Source: an uncultured Methylococcaceae bacterium
Lineage (GTDB): Bacteria; Pseudomonadota; Gammaproteobacteria; Methylococcales; Methylomonadaceae
DNA length: 64,000 nt
Direction of reading: 5' to 3'
NCBI GenBank assembly: GCA_903928685.1
Contig: CAIYRS010000055.1
Coordinates: forward strand, 1 to 64,000
The notes beneath the pieces were generated by a model, which was not told the origin of the DNA, did not search any database, and saw only the letters and a program-made list of their open reading frames with translations. Positions 45,454-54,681 of the stretch are shown one piece after another. Both the position numbers and the translations under genes were made by a program. Each line of letters starts with the position of its first letter. The first letter of the stretch is position 1.

Positions 45454-46334
45454 AATGCGGTTTCGTAGCCCTCATCGGGCGACCTAATGTAGGCAAATCT
45501 ACATTAATGAATCATCTGCTGAAACAAAAAATCAGCATCACCTCGCGCAAACCGCAAACCACCCGCCATCGGATTTTGGGGATAAACACCACCGACGCAG
45601 GTCAAGCCATCTACCTGGATACCCCAGGGATGCACAATGACGAATCCAAAGCCCTCAACCGCTACTTAAACCGTACCGCCGATGCCACTTTATTGGGTGT
45701 CGATGTGGTGGTGTGGCTATTAGATGGCATGTTTTGGCAAGAATATGACGACATTATTTTTAAAAAAATCGAACAAGCGGGGTTGCCGGTTATTTTAGCG
45801 GTTAATAAAGTCGATAAAATCCAAGAAAAAGACGACATGCTGGTGTTTTTAGCCGACGCCGCAAAACGCTTTCCCTTTGCTGAATTAATTCCTATTTCTG
45901 CACTAAAAAATATTAACTTAGATAAGCTGGAAAGCTTGGTCATGCAGTTATTGCCAGAAAGCGACCACATTTATCCTGAAGATCAAGTCACCGACCGACC
46001 TGAGCGCTTCTTGGCGGCAGAAATTATCCGCGAAAAACTTACCCGTCGCTTAGGTGCAGAACTGCCTTATATCTTAACGGTGGAAATTGAGCGTTACGAA
46101 GAACACCCCAATTTGGCAAAAATTTACGCCATCATTTGGGTAGAAAAAAGCTCACAGAAAAATATCGTCATTGGCAAAGATGGCGAAATGCTGAAAAAAG
46201 TCGGCACTGACGCCCGTCTGGATATAGAGCGGTTGTTAGACCATAAAGTGTATTTGCAATTATGGGTTAAAGTGAAATCCGGTTGGTCTGATAGCGAACG
46301 CGCCTTGCATAGCTTAGGGTTTAATGACGGTTGA
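45450..46334 (+). CDS. era: GTPase Era
   Basis: Ribosome assembly GTPase binding 16S rRNA, 294 aa. G1 GRPNVGKSTLMN, switch region KPQTTRHRI, G3 DTPGMH, G4 NKVDK and the C-terminal KH domain with IIWVEKSSQKNIVIGKDG (VEKSSQKNIVIGKDG visible) are present. Overlaps rnc by 4 nt and recO by 11 nt, so the four genes are tightly coupled. Confidence 0.98.
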   Translation: MKCGFVALIGRPNVGKSTLMNHLLKQKISITSRKPQTTRHRILGINTTDAGQAIYLDTPGMHNDESKALNRYLNRTADATLLGVDVVVWLLDGMFWQEYDDIIFKKIEQAGLPVILAVNKVDKIQEKDDMLVFLADAAKRFPFAELIPISALKNINLDKLESLVMQLLPESDHIYPEDQVTDRPERFLAAEIIREKLTRRLGAELPYILTVEIERYEEHPNLAKIYAIIWVEKSSQKNIVIGKDGEMLKKVGTDARLDIERLLDHKVYLQLWVKVKSGWSDSERALHSLGFNDG

Positions 46335-47028
46335 GACGGTCTATTTACAAGCAGCCTACATTTTGCGGCAGCAGCATTACCGCGAAACCAGCCTGCTTTT
46401 AGACGTATTTACCTATGAACACGGCAAGATCGCCTTATTAGCGAAGGGTGTCCGCAAAACCAAATCAAAAACAGCCGGATTGCTGCAACCGTTTATGCCT
46501 TTACGGTTGTCTTATTTGGGTAAAAGTGGCTTAAAAATCGTCACCCATGTCGAGATTGTGCCGCCAGTCATACCGCTACAAGGGCTTGCTTTATATTGCG
46601 GTTTTTATATAAACGAATTGATCGGCTGTTTTCTGCATGAACACGATCCCCATCCAGAATTGTTCGACAGTTATCGCCGCTGTTTACTCAAGTTGGCGCA
46701 AACCAAGCATCTGGAAGCGGCATTGCGGCAGTTTGAATTAGAGCTGCTTGAACACACAGGTTACGGCCTGCAATTGGATGGCGATGCTGACGGCCTAGCC
46801 ATTGCAGCCGATAAATGTTACCGATTTGCCAAAGGCGATGGCTTTGTCGCCGATATAAAAGGCGTTATTTCCGGAACAGCCTTGCTTGCCCTTAGCAACC
46901 AAGATTTTTCCGAGCCACAAACTTTAACGGAAGCCAAACTATTAATGCGGATGGTTATCGACAGCCATTTACAAGGCAAGCCATTGAAAAGCCGCGCAGT
47001 TATCAACCAAATCATCAAACAGTTATAA
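46324..47028 (+). CDS. recO: DNA repair protein RecO
   Basis: Recombination mediator working with RecR to load RecA, 234 aa. An N-terminal OB fold ([23 protein letters not shown] and [16 protein letters not shown]) is followed by a helical domain. The zinc cysteines of some RecO proteins are largely absent, as in many gammaproteobacteria. It overlaps era by 11 nt and precedes pdxJ by 1 nt. Confidence 0.93.
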   Translation: MTVETVYLQAAYILRQQHYRETSLLLDVFTYEHGKIALLAKGVRKTKSKTAGLLQPFMPLRLSYLGKSGLKIVTHVEIVPPVIPLQGLALYCGFYINELIGCFLHEHDPHPELFDSYRRCLLKLAQTKHLEAALRQFELELLEHTGYGLQLDGDADGLAIAADKCYRFAKGDGFVADIKGVISGTALLALSNQDFSEPQTLTEAKLLMRMVIDSHLQGKPLKSRAVINQIIKQL

Positions 47029-47029
47029 A

Positions 47030-47776
47030 ATGAGCAATCCAGCAATCCTTCTAGGTGTCAATATCGATCACGTCGCCACACTGCGCCAAGCTCGCGGCAC
47101 GCGTTATCCAGAACCTATCCAAGCCGCGTTAATAGCCGAACAGGCTGGCGCTGATGGCATCACCGCGCATTTGCGTGAAGATCGCCGCCATATACAAGAC
47201 CGTGACATTTATCTGTTGAAGTCCATGTTGCATACCCGCTTGAACCTAGAAATGGCGGTCACCGAAGAAATGCTCACCATTGCCAGCCAAGTCAAACCCT
47301 ATGCGTGTTGCTTAGTGCCAGAAAAGCGCCAAGAATTGACTACCGAAGGCGGCTTGGATGTTTTGGGTAATCTGGCTGCTATCACCGACGCTTGCGCTAG
47401 ATTGGCGGCTGCCGATATTGAAGTGTCGCTATTTATTGATCCAGAAATCGCCCAAATAGATGCCGCGATTGCCGCAGGTGCGCCAGTAATAGAGCTACAT
47501 ACAGGCTGTTATGCGGAAGCAGAAACTCGTAGTAAACAAGCCGAAGAATTGCTACGCATCCAAAACGCCGCCAACTACGCTCACCGTGCAGGCCTGCAAG
47601 TCAATGCCGGACATGGCCTTAATTACCATAATGTCCAAGCCATTTGTGCCATACCAGAAATAACCGAACTAAATATAGGTCATGCCATTATTGCCCAAGC
47701 GATATTTTCAGGGCTGGCAACAGCAGTCGCCGATTTAAAGCAGATTATGCAGCAAGTTAGGGCGCAAGCACTGTAA
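47030..47776 (+). CDS. pdxJ: Pyridoxine 5'-phosphate synthase
   Basis: Last step of the DXP-dependent pyridoxal phosphate pathway, condensing 1-deoxyxylulose 5-phosphate and aminoacetone phosphate, 248 aa. [22 protein letters not shown] and [13 protein letters not shown] carry active-site His and Arg residues; [16 protein letters not shown] and [14 protein letters not shown] close the barrel. It ends the lepA cluster. Confidence 0.97.
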   Translation: MSNPAILLGVNIDHVATLRQARGTRYPEPIQAALIAEQAGADGITAHLREDRRHIQDRDIYLLKSMLHTRLNLEMAVTEEMLTIASQVKPYACCLVPEKRQELTTEGGLDVLGNLAAITDACARLAAADIEVSLFIDPEIAQIDAAIAAGAPVIELHTGCYAEAETRSKQAEELLRIQNAANYAHRAGLQVNAGHGLNYHNVQAICAIPEITELNIGHAIIAQAIFSGLATAVADLKQIMQQVRAQAL

Positions 47777-47907
47777 TTGGGTGGCGTGTGGTGGTTTTTC
47801 CATGGATGCCAGCCTAACAAGCCCTTCATTATTCTTTTTCAAAACAAGCCGATAGCCCCAATAGCAAAACCCAAACAATCGCCCCATAACCCCAACCCCA
47901 AAAACTT

Positions 47908-49419
47908 ATGAACAAATACCTTTTAAACAGTATTTATCGGGACATTTTTGCATTACTGGCAGGCGGCCTATTCACCTTAGCTTTCGCACCATTTAACTAT
48001 AGCCTGCTCGCCTTGGTGGCATTAACGGTGTTATTTGCCACTTGGCAACATTGCAGCCCCGCCCGCGCCCTGTTACGCGGCTATTTGTTTGGCTTAGGCT
48101 CATTTGGCCTAGGAATCTCTTGGGTATATATCAGTGTGCATGACTACGGCGGCGCGGCAGTATTCGGCTCCGTTGCCATTACGGTTTTATGCGTAGCATT
48201 TTGGGCGATATTTCCAGCAATTACCGCTTGGTTATCAGTAAAACTCCAAGGCCACAAATCCATTGAACCATTAACACTGCCATTGATTTGGGTATTGGTG
48301 GAATACTTTCGCGGCGATTTATTACTAAACGGATTCCCCTGGTTTGTTAGCTCGTATTCGCAGCTATCTACCACCTTAGCAGGCTATGTGCCATTAATAG
48401 GCGCGTATGGCAGCAGTTTTTTATTGGTACTGAGCGCATCATTGGCGATGCACATGCTCCGTAACAAACCGCAACGGTTATTAATGGCAGCCATCATTGG
48501 CTTAATTTGGTCGGTTGGCGGCCTATTAAAGTTGACCAATTGGACCGATGTTATCGGCAAACCCATCCACACGGTATTAGTCCAAGGCAATGTCACCCAA
48601 GACCAAAAATGGCGACCAGAAAACCGTCTCAATACCCTATTGATGTACAAAAAAATGACCGAGGAAAACTGGGGAGCCGATGTCATTGTTTGGCCAGAAA
48701 CCGCTATCCCCGCCTATTTATCGCAAGTTGATGAGTTTTTCTTGCAACCATTAAAACAAAAGGCCTTACAGCACAATACCGATTTAATCGTCAGCCTGCC
48801 CACCGAAGGCGAAACAGAAAATGAAATCTACAACGCCGTCATCACCTTAGGCAAACATACGGGCATGTACCGCAAAAACCACTTATTGCCTTTTGGCGAA
48901 TACATGCCGCTGCAACCGCTGTCGGGATTGGTTTTAAAAGGCCTTAATATCCGTATGGGCGACTTCACCCCCGGCGGCGATAGCCAAGACTTACTGAAAG
49001 CTGGTGGCTACCCGTTCATCACCACCATTTGTTACGAAGACGCTTTTGGCGATGCCGGACTCTATAAGCTAGAGGATGCCGCCTATTTAGTAAACGTCAC
49101 CAATGATGGCTGGTTTGGCGACTCATTTGAACCGCACCAACATCTACAAATTGCCCGAATGCGCGCAATAGAAACCGGACGCTACATGCTAAGGGCAACC
49201 AATACCGGCGCAACCGCAGTCATCAACCCAAAAGGCGAAATAATTGCACTAGCCCCGTTATTTACCACCACCACCTTAAAAGCCGAAATCCTACCAATGG
49301 GCGGCATTACCCCGTACGCCCAATTGGGTGATGGTAAAGTGATGCTTTTATTGTTAGCTACCTTATTGGCGTTGTTAATTTATAAGTACTATAAAGCGCA
49401 GCTGTTTAAAGCTGATTAG
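47908..49419 (+). CDS. lnt: Apolipoprotein N-acyltransferase
   Basis: Inner-membrane enzyme that adds the third acyl chain to lipoproteins, 503 aa. Several N-terminal transmembrane helices precede a nitrilase-like domain with the Glu in WPETAIPAY, the Lys in YRKNHLLPFGEYMP and the nucleophile Cys in TICYEDAFG. The NDGWFGDSFEPHQHLQIARMRA stretch (NDGWFGDSFEPHQH) is also typical. It follows pdxJ by 130 nt and is a separate unit. Confidence 0.96.
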   Translation: MNKYLLNSIYRDIFALLAGGLFTLAFAPFNYSLLALVALTVLFATWQHCSPARALLRGYLFGLGSFGLGISWVYISVHDYGGAAVFGSVAITVLCVAFWAIFPAITAWLSVKLQGHKSIEPLTLPLIWVLVEYFRGDLLLNGFPWFVSSYSQLSTTLAGYVPLIGAYGSSFLLVLSASLAMHMLRNKPQRLLMAAIIGLIWSVGGLLKLTNWTDVIGKPIHTVLVQGNVTQDQKWRPENRLNTLLMYKKMTEENWGADVIVWPETAIPAYLSQVDEFFLQPLKQKALQHNTDLIVSLPTEGETENEIYNAVITLGKHTGMYRKNHLLPFGEYMPLQPLSGLVLKGLNIRMGDFTPGGDSQDLLKAGGYPFITTICYEDAFGDAGLYKLEDAAYLVNVTNDGWFGDSFEPHQHLQIARMRAIETGRYMLRATNTGATAVINPKGEIIALAPLFTTTTLKAEILPMGGITPYAQLGDGKVMLLLLATLLALLIYKYYKAQLFKAD

Positions 49420-49467
49420 ATTGATTGGCTCAAAACGTTAAGAACGATCGCTTATTCAGTTGAGATT

Positions 49468-49545
49468 GTAGGATGGGCTGAGTTACGAAGCCCATCAATG
49501 GTGAAGGCTTGATTTGATGGGCTTCACTTTGTTCAGCCCATCCTA
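49468..49545. repeat. GTAGGATGGGCTGA hairpin repeat, copy 2
   Basis: GTAGGATGGGCTGA and TCAGCCCATCCTAT arms with inner GAAGCCCATCAA/TTTGATGGGCTTC. Same family as 3507-3584. It lies between the convergent lnt and fic genes. Confidence 0.85.
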
Positions 49546-49641
49546 TGCGCTAGCCACATTATTCAAACCTAATTAGTGGCTTGGTCAAACGTTCGATATA
49601 TTGTTAGTTTTTCCCATAAAGACTACTTGCTTCAACATATC

Positions 49642-50778
49642 TTAAGAATCAAACAACCTCATATACTCAACAAAATCAAATACCCTGTTACGTTGGTATC
49701 CCGTTTTTTCTACTAAAATTTTTTGCTCGACAAAAGCCTGTACTAAATCATTTGCGGCTTTGTTTGAAAGTCCGGTCATATCTTGCACATCCTTTATCGT
49801 CACCCTGGGTTTTTTAAACAGATGGTCAAATAATACATGGCCTGTTTTTCCCCGTTTGCCAAGAAGTGTGAGTTTCTCCCTTTCGATACTGACTTTTAAG
49901 GCAACGATTTTCTCCAAGGTTAACACTGCATTGTCAGCGGTTTGTATAACCCCCGTCAGAAAAAACCGCAGCCATTGTCCCAAATCATTTTTATTACGGA
50001 CTACCGTCAAATTATCGTAGTACAGCGATTTATTTTTCTCAAAAAAATCAGACAAATACAATAATGGTTTAGTCAGAAATCCACTAGAAACAAGATACAA
50101 GGTAATCAGAAGTCTTCCTACCCTGCCATTGCCGTCCAAAAATGGGTGGATGGTTTCAAATTGATAATGGGCAATAGCAATGCGGATAAGGTGCGGAATT
50201 CTTATCTCATCATTATGTAAAAACTTTTCTAAATCAGACAATAAGTCAGCGAGTTCAGCGTGGCTGGGCGGTATAAAAACTGCATCGGCAAGGCTAGCCC
50301 CGCCAATCCAGTTTTGCGATTGCCTAAATTCGCCGGGACTTTTATGTTCTCCCCTGACGCTAGATAATAGGATTTTGTGGGTATTTTTAATTAAGCGATT
50401 GGATAATGGCAGGGTTTCAAGCTCGGCAATCGCTTGGTTCATCGCGGCTATGTAGTTTTTAACTTCCTGTTGGTCGTCGCGTTTTTCAGGCGCAAGGTCT
50501 TTTTCAGCCATCAAAGCTTCTTCAATCGTGGTTTGAGTACCTTCAATCCTACTGGAATCAACAGCCTCTTTCACAATATGCATTTCAATGAACATGTCAA
50601 TATTAGGCACGAATTGGGAAAATGAATCCAACCTGCCTAGTTTATTAGCCGCTTTCTCCAGTAATTCATTGATCGTTTCATCTGCCCAATGGAAACCATG
50701 ATTTATTTGGCAAGGAAAGAAGTATTTGTACTGATAGCCTTCTTGGTAAGAACCTGCGACAAAATCAGTAATGTTCAT
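49642..50778 (-). CDS. Fic family protein (AMPylase) with C-terminal winged helix
   Basis: A 378-aa enzyme predicted to transfer AMP onto a target hydroxyl. The catalytic motif HPFLDGNGRVGR (residues 211-222) is complete, with the His and the phosphate-binding Arg. An inhibitory helix motif SSRIEG (75-80) marks a class II, self-inhibited Fic. The last 70 residues form a winged-helix domain (VTIKDVQDMTGLSNKAANDLVQAF), so it may bind DNA. ATG 50778 is preferred; TTG 50790 would add four residues. A ten-unit 40-bp tandem array starts 23 nt upstream. It sits downstream of an FtsX-type permease on the same strand. Confidence 0.9.
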   Translation of the reverse strand: MNITDFVAGSYQEGYQYKYFFPCQINHGFHWADETINELLEKAANKLGRLDSFSQFVPNIDMFIEMHIVKEAVDSSRIEGTQTTIEEALMAEKDLAPEKRDDQQEVKNYIAAMNQAIAELETLPLSNRLIKNTHKILLSSVRGEHKSPGEFRQSQNWIGGASLADAVFIPPSHAELADLLSDLEKFLHNDEIRIPHLIRIAIAHYQFETIHPFLDGNGRVGRLLITLYLVSSGFLTKPLLYLSDFFEKNKSLYYDNLTVVRNKNDLGQWLRFFLTGVIQTADNAVLTLEKIVALKVSIEREKLTLLGKRGKTGHVLFDHLFKKPRVTIKDVQDMTGLSNKAANDLVQAFVEQKILVEKTGYQRNRVFDFVEYMRLFDS

Positions 50779-50800
50779 AGCGTATTCCAAAAGTAAAACT

Positions 50801-51200
50801 CATAACTTGCTGAAAATAAATCTAGTGGGAAAGAATCTTACTTTGCCTGCTGAAAGTAAAATTAGGAGAAGAGTATCTTACTTTGCCTGCTGAAAGTAAA
50901 ACTAGGAGAAGAGTATCTTACTTTGCCTGCTGAAAGTAAAACTAGGAGAAGAGTATCTTACTTTGCCTGCTGAAAGTAAAACTAGGAGAAGAGTATCTTA
51001 CTTTGCCTGCTGAAAGTAAAACTTGGGGAAGAGTATCTTACTTTGCCTACTGAAAGTAAAACTTGGGGAAGAGTATCTTACTTTGCCTGCTGAAAGTAAA
51101 ACTAGGAGGAGAGTACCTTACTTTACTTGCTGAAAGTAAAACTAGGAGAAGAGCATCTTACTTTATCTGCTGAAAGTAAAAGTTGGAGATATGTACATTT
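50801..51200. repeat. 40-bp tandem array of about ten copies upstream of fic
   Basis: The unit, read on the plus strand, is CTTTGCCTGCTGAAAGTAAA followed by ACTAGGAGAAGAGTATCTTA. Unit starts are at 50801 (degenerate), 50841, 50881, 50921, 50961, 51001, 51041, 51081, 51121 and 51161 (partly degenerate). Central copies are nearly identical; the end copies diverge. Each junction contains the dyad TTACTTT-N8-AAAGTAA. A further partial unit (AAAGTAAAACT) reaches to about 50789 at the fic start. Confidence 0.95.
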
Positions 51201-51254
51201 CTCTAGAAAGTTTGGTCGAGTAAAAGCACTAATCTTTCGTGCCATAAAGCCAAC

Positions 51255-53828
51255 TCAATAACTCAATCCTGCTCTGACAGCAATTCTAGTTGCCTTCCTG
51301 GCTGGTAAATAAGCCGCCAACACCGCCAAAACTAAAACCACCGCCAACCAAATCCCCACCGAAACCCAAGCAAAAACAAAATCCAAATGAATGCCCAGCA
51401 TAGTAATGCCCAGTTGTTTGGCGAGCGGTTCGGCGAGCAGATAAGCCAAGGGAATACTCAACAACCAAGCCAGCAAACCGTGAAACAAGCCTTCGAGCAT
51501 AAACAGTTTAAAAATGGCGGATGAGTTAGCGCCGATGGCGCGGAGTACGCCGATTTCGCGGGTACGTTGCAACACGCCGATGGCGAGTGTGCCAGACAAA
51601 CCAATTGCCCCGACAGCGGCGATCATGCTGGCTAAGCCGAGCAACATACTGGTCAGCGGGCGGAATTGGTTTTGTGCGAACTGGCGTTGTTCGAGTTTGG
51701 CGAGGGTGGTGTAGATGTCGAGTTTGATTTGCTGCTCGGCAAAAGCGGTTTTTAGGCTGTCGGTGTAGGTTTTTTCTTCGTCTAGGTTGTTGATGTTAGC
51801 GGCGAGCAGAGCGAAGGAATGGTGATTATCGGTTTGTATACTGCTGAGCGGTGCGTAAACGGGTTCGACGGCGTAGCCTGAGCCTGCGAACCAGCGATAG
51901 AGGCCGATGACTTGCCAATCGGTGGTGGGAATTTGAGTTATATTTTGGGGCAAATTTGACGTGAGGTTAAGCCGTTCGTGGTGAGCCTGTCGAACCATGG
52001 ACGGCTTAACCGCCCGCCCTTCGACGACCAATGGAAGTCCCTGTTGGGCAGGCTCAAAGCCTTGCTCGTCTTTATGTTTAATGGAAGATTGCTGAAAAAC
52101 CTTCACTTGCAAAGTATCGCCAACCTCAATCCCATTCAACTCAGCCGTCGCGGCATTCAACACCAAATGCTGTTGCCCTTCGTCAGATTGATCAAACCAA
52201 CGCCCCGCAACTATCAAAGGTTGGTACATTTTCGTTTCAACAGGCAAGGCGATCATCTGCACACCTAAACTACCGGATTGCTTAATCAATTGCCCGTTTT
52301 GCGAAAGTTCGGAGGGCAGGCGGTTCCAAAATTCCACTGAGGTAGTCGGCGCAATGCTTTGCACGATAGGCGAGACCGTATCGGCGGCTTGATCTTGGCT
52401 GAACCCTAAACGTACGGCATAACTGCTACGCGCCAGTTCGTTGTCCAGCGTCAATTTGACGGATGAAATCAAGCTCATAATGATGATGAACAACACGCCA
52501 GCGATGATTAACACGCTTTGCGTCCAAAACAACCGCGCTTTGCGGCGCAGCAAATTGCCCAACGCAACGGCGTAAATGGTCGGTAACAAACTGGTGGCGC
52601 GACGTTCCAGCCAGCGATCAAAACCGCTGCTGGCAAAATCCGCACCCAAGCCATAACTGGCAAGCGCTTGCCGCACTGACATTGCCGCACCTTTCCAGAT
52701 AGGCCACAGTGCTGCCAACAAAGGCGCGGTCAGGCCGCCTACGATCATGAAAACCAATGCGCGGGGCGAATAGGCAAAATCCGCCAATTCGATATTGAAT
52801 AAACCCAACAACCAACGGCTGCTAAAGAACGCCCCCGCCCAACTTAACGGTACGGCGATTATCAATGCAACCAGCGACAAAATCAGTACTTCGCTCAAAT
52901 AAATGCTGGAAATCGTCCAACGGCTTGCGCCCACTGATTTCATGATGCCGATTTGGTCGGTTTGCTGGGTAATCAACGCGGCGACGGTGTTCAAAATCAA
53001 CACCGAACTTAAAGCCAGCGATGCCCACGCCATCACCGTCAGCACCAAATGGATGCCGGAAAAAATCGCTCGTCCCCAATGTTCTTCGGGGTTTTGCAAT
53101 AGAGTGGCGTTGACTGCAATACCAGATTTCGCTAACTCGGCACGGAGTTTTCCGGCGATGTCGCGGGCTTTATCGGCGGAGTAGGGCGGTTGGATTTGCA
53201 CCAAGACTTGCCGGAAGCTGTGTTCAGGAATACCGAAAGCGGGCGCCAATTCAGGCGCAATGAAAAAATGCAATTGCCCACCAAAAGCAGGTGGTTTGAC
53301 GAAAGGGTGGCGGATGATGCCGTTTAAACTGACAATTTCAGAACCTTTAGCAGTTGCGAATTCGATGCTGTCGCCAATATTAAGTTTGGCGGATTGCGCT
53401 GATAAACGTTCGGCGGCGATGTGCTGGTCTTTGGGGAAATCACCGGACACCAAGCTCATCAAGTCATAACGTTGGCTTTGGTAATCAGGCCGGAAAATCA
53501 CCGTTCCCGTCTGCCATTGTGTCGATTGGGGTGTTTTGTATTGTGCGGTGAATTGCGTTAGCAGGTCGATATTGGCAACGCCGTCGATAGTTTTTAGTGT
53601 GTCGGCGATGGTTATATCGGCATCTTGGCGCAAAATCAGGCTGATGTGTGAGGGTTGAGATTCTCGATGCGCGTTGTCCATGCTGCCTAATTGCAAATCC
53701 ATCATGCCTAATAAAGTGCCGATAACGAATAGGCCGATGGCCATGCTGGAAATGGCGAGGGCGGTGCGGGATTTGTGCGTCAGTAAATCAGATGCAATCT
53801 TGTATTTAAGGGCGGAGTTAAAAAACAT
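51255..53828 (-). CDS. FtsX-like ABC transporter permease
   Basis: An 857-aa inner-membrane protein with two FtsX domains: an N-terminal helix, a large periplasmic loop, helices around residue 280-390, a second such unit and a terminal ring of helices (GVLRAIGANSSAIFKLFMLEG). The ATP-binding partner gene is directly upstream (6-nt gap). Such pairs (LolCDE/MacB/DevC relatives) extract lipids or lipoproteins or export peptides. A 45-bp in-frame insertion of a dispersed palindrome (51966-52010) adds 15 residues, VKPSMVRQAHHERLN, in the second periplasmic region without breaking the frame. Confidence 0.85.
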   Translation of the reverse strand: MFFNSALKYKIASDLLTHKSRTALAISSMAIGLFVIGTLLGMMDLQLGSMDNAHRESQPSHISLILRQDADITIADTLKTIDGVANIDLLTQFTAQYKTPQSTQWQTGTVIFRPDYQSQRYDLMSLVSGDFPKDQHIAAERLSAQSAKLNIGDSIEFATAKGSEIVSLNGIIRHPFVKPPAFGGQLHFFIAPELAPAFGIPEHSFRQVLVQIQPPYSADKARDIAGKLRAELAKSGIAVNATLLQNPEEHWGRAIFSGIHLVLTVMAWASLALSSVLILNTVAALITQQTDQIGIMKSVGASRWTISSIYLSEVLILSLVALIIAVPLSWAGAFFSSRWLLGLFNIELADFAYSPRALVFMIVGGLTAPLLAALWPIWKGAAMSVRQALASYGLGADFASSGFDRWLERRATSLLPTIYAVALGNLLRRKARLFWTQSVLIIAGVLFIIIMSLISSVKLTLDNELARSSYAVRLGFSQDQAADTVSPIVQSIAPTTSVEFWNRLPSELSQNGQLIKQSGSLGVQMIALPVETKMYQPLIVAGRWFDQSDEGQQHLVLNAATAELNGIEVGDTLQVKVFQQSSIKHKDEQGFEPAQQGLPLVVEGRAVKPSMVRQAHHERLNLTSNLPQNITQIPTTDWQVIGLYRWFAGSGYAVEPVYAPLSSIQTDNHHSFALLAANINNLDEEKTYTDSLKTAFAEQQIKLDIYTTLAKLEQRQFAQNQFRPLTSMLLGLASMIAAVGAIGLSGTLAIGVLQRTREIGVLRAIGANSSAIFKLFMLEGLFHGLLAWLLSIPLAYLLAEPLAKQLGITMLGIHLDFVFAWVSVGIWLAVVLVLAVLAAYLPARKATRIAVRAGLSY
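51966..52010. repeat. In-frame palindromic element inside the permease gene
   Basis: GTTAAGCCGT (51966-51975) and ACGGCTTAAC (52001-52010) are exact complements flanking TTCGTGGTGAGCCTGTCGAA. Total 45 bp, a multiple of three. The GTGAGCCTGTCGAAC core belongs to a dispersed repeat family; a decayed relative may lie near 25945. Confidence 0.75.
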
Positions 53829-53834
53829 GTTTTT

Positions 53835-54527
53835 TTACTCCGAATGCAGGCTATCGTGATGAATCCTCCCCGCATGAATGGCAATGCGCCGCGAGGCCGA
53901 TTGCGCCAGTTCCTCGTTATGCGTCACCATCACTAGGGTTTTGCCTTGTTGTTGTAAGGTGCTGAACAAAGCAAACACGGCATCAGCGGTTGCGGTGTCG
54001 AGGTTGCCGGTGGGTTCGTCGGCGACAATCAATGCTGGATCATTCGCCAACGCACGGGCAATCGCCGCACGTTGTTGCTGACCACCTGAAACCTGCCCCG
54101 GCAATTGCTTGGCTTGCGCGTCCAATCCGACCAAATTCAGCAAATACCGCGCCCGTTCCAGTCGCTCACGTTTCGGTAATTTGCCGACAAAATCCATCGG
54201 CAACTGGATGTTTTGCAAAAGATTTAGCGATGGTAATAATTGGAAAAATTGGAAGACAATGCCGACATTCGCACCCCGCCATTTCGATAATTGTTCTTCT
54301 TTCAACTTATGCAAGGCCGCGCCGTTGACCTGCACTTGGCCTTGGCAGGGGCGGTCGATGCCCGTCAATAAATTCAATAAAGTCGATTTGCCATTGCCCG
54401 ACGGCCCGACGATGGCGACAAATTCGCCAGCGGTGATGGTCAGGTTGATGTCGTGCAGCACAGGCGTGGTGATTGGCCCCAGCGTGTAAGCTTTGTGGAC
54501 GTTGTCGAGTTGGATGATAGTGGGCAT
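53835..54527 (-). CDS. ABC transporter ATP-binding protein, LolD/MacB-type
   Basis: A 230-aa ATPase. Walker A GPSGNGKSTLLN, the Q loop FQFFQLLPSL, signature VSGGQQQRAAIARAL, Walker B LIVADEPTGNLD and the VTHNEELA switch are complete. The GNLD-T and Gln-rich signature are those of the LolD/MacB/FtsE clan. It lies 6 nt upstream of the FtsX-like permease; the two form one transporter. Confidence 0.93.
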   Translation of the reverse strand: MPTIIQLDNVHKAYTLGPITTPVLHDINLTITAGEFVAIVGPSGNGKSTLLNLLTGIDRPCQGQVQVNGAALHKLKEEQLSKWRGANVGIVFQFFQLLPSLNLLQNIQLPMDFVGKLPKRERLERARYLLNLVGLDAQAKQLPGQVSGGQQQRAAIARALANDPALIVADEPTGNLDTATADAVFALFSTLQQQGKTLVMVTHNEELAQSASRRIAIHAGRIHHDSLHSE

Positions 54528-54590
54528 GGCGGGATTTTGGCTGGTATTATTAGGAAATGCTGGTAGATTCTAGCATGTGGCACAATTTGC

Positions 54591-54669
54591 GTAGGGTGGG
54601 CAAACAGCTTTTTCGTTTGCCCACCTTCAATCGGATAGAACGGTGGGCAGAACCGCTTGCCCACCCTAC
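54591..54669. repeat. GTAGGGTGGGCAAACAG hairpin repeat
   Basis: GTAGGGTGG arm at 54591 and CCACCCTAC at 54661-54669 are exact complements; inner arms GGGCAAACAG/CGTTTGCCCACC and CGGTGGGCAG/CGCTTGCCCACC pair as well. It separates the divergent ABC and ICMT-like genes. Confidence 0.8.
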
Positions 54670-54681
54670 AAATGAAACGGT

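Noticed and set aside
50801-51200. CRISPR-like array
   Set aside because: The intervals between dyads are as conserved as the dyads themselves, so there are no unique spacers, and no cas gene is nearby. It is a tandem repeat.
50801-51200. Iteron-type replication origin
   Set aside because: The unit (40 bp) is longer than typical iterons, and there is no Rep, Par or plasmid gene near it; the neighbours are chromosomal.
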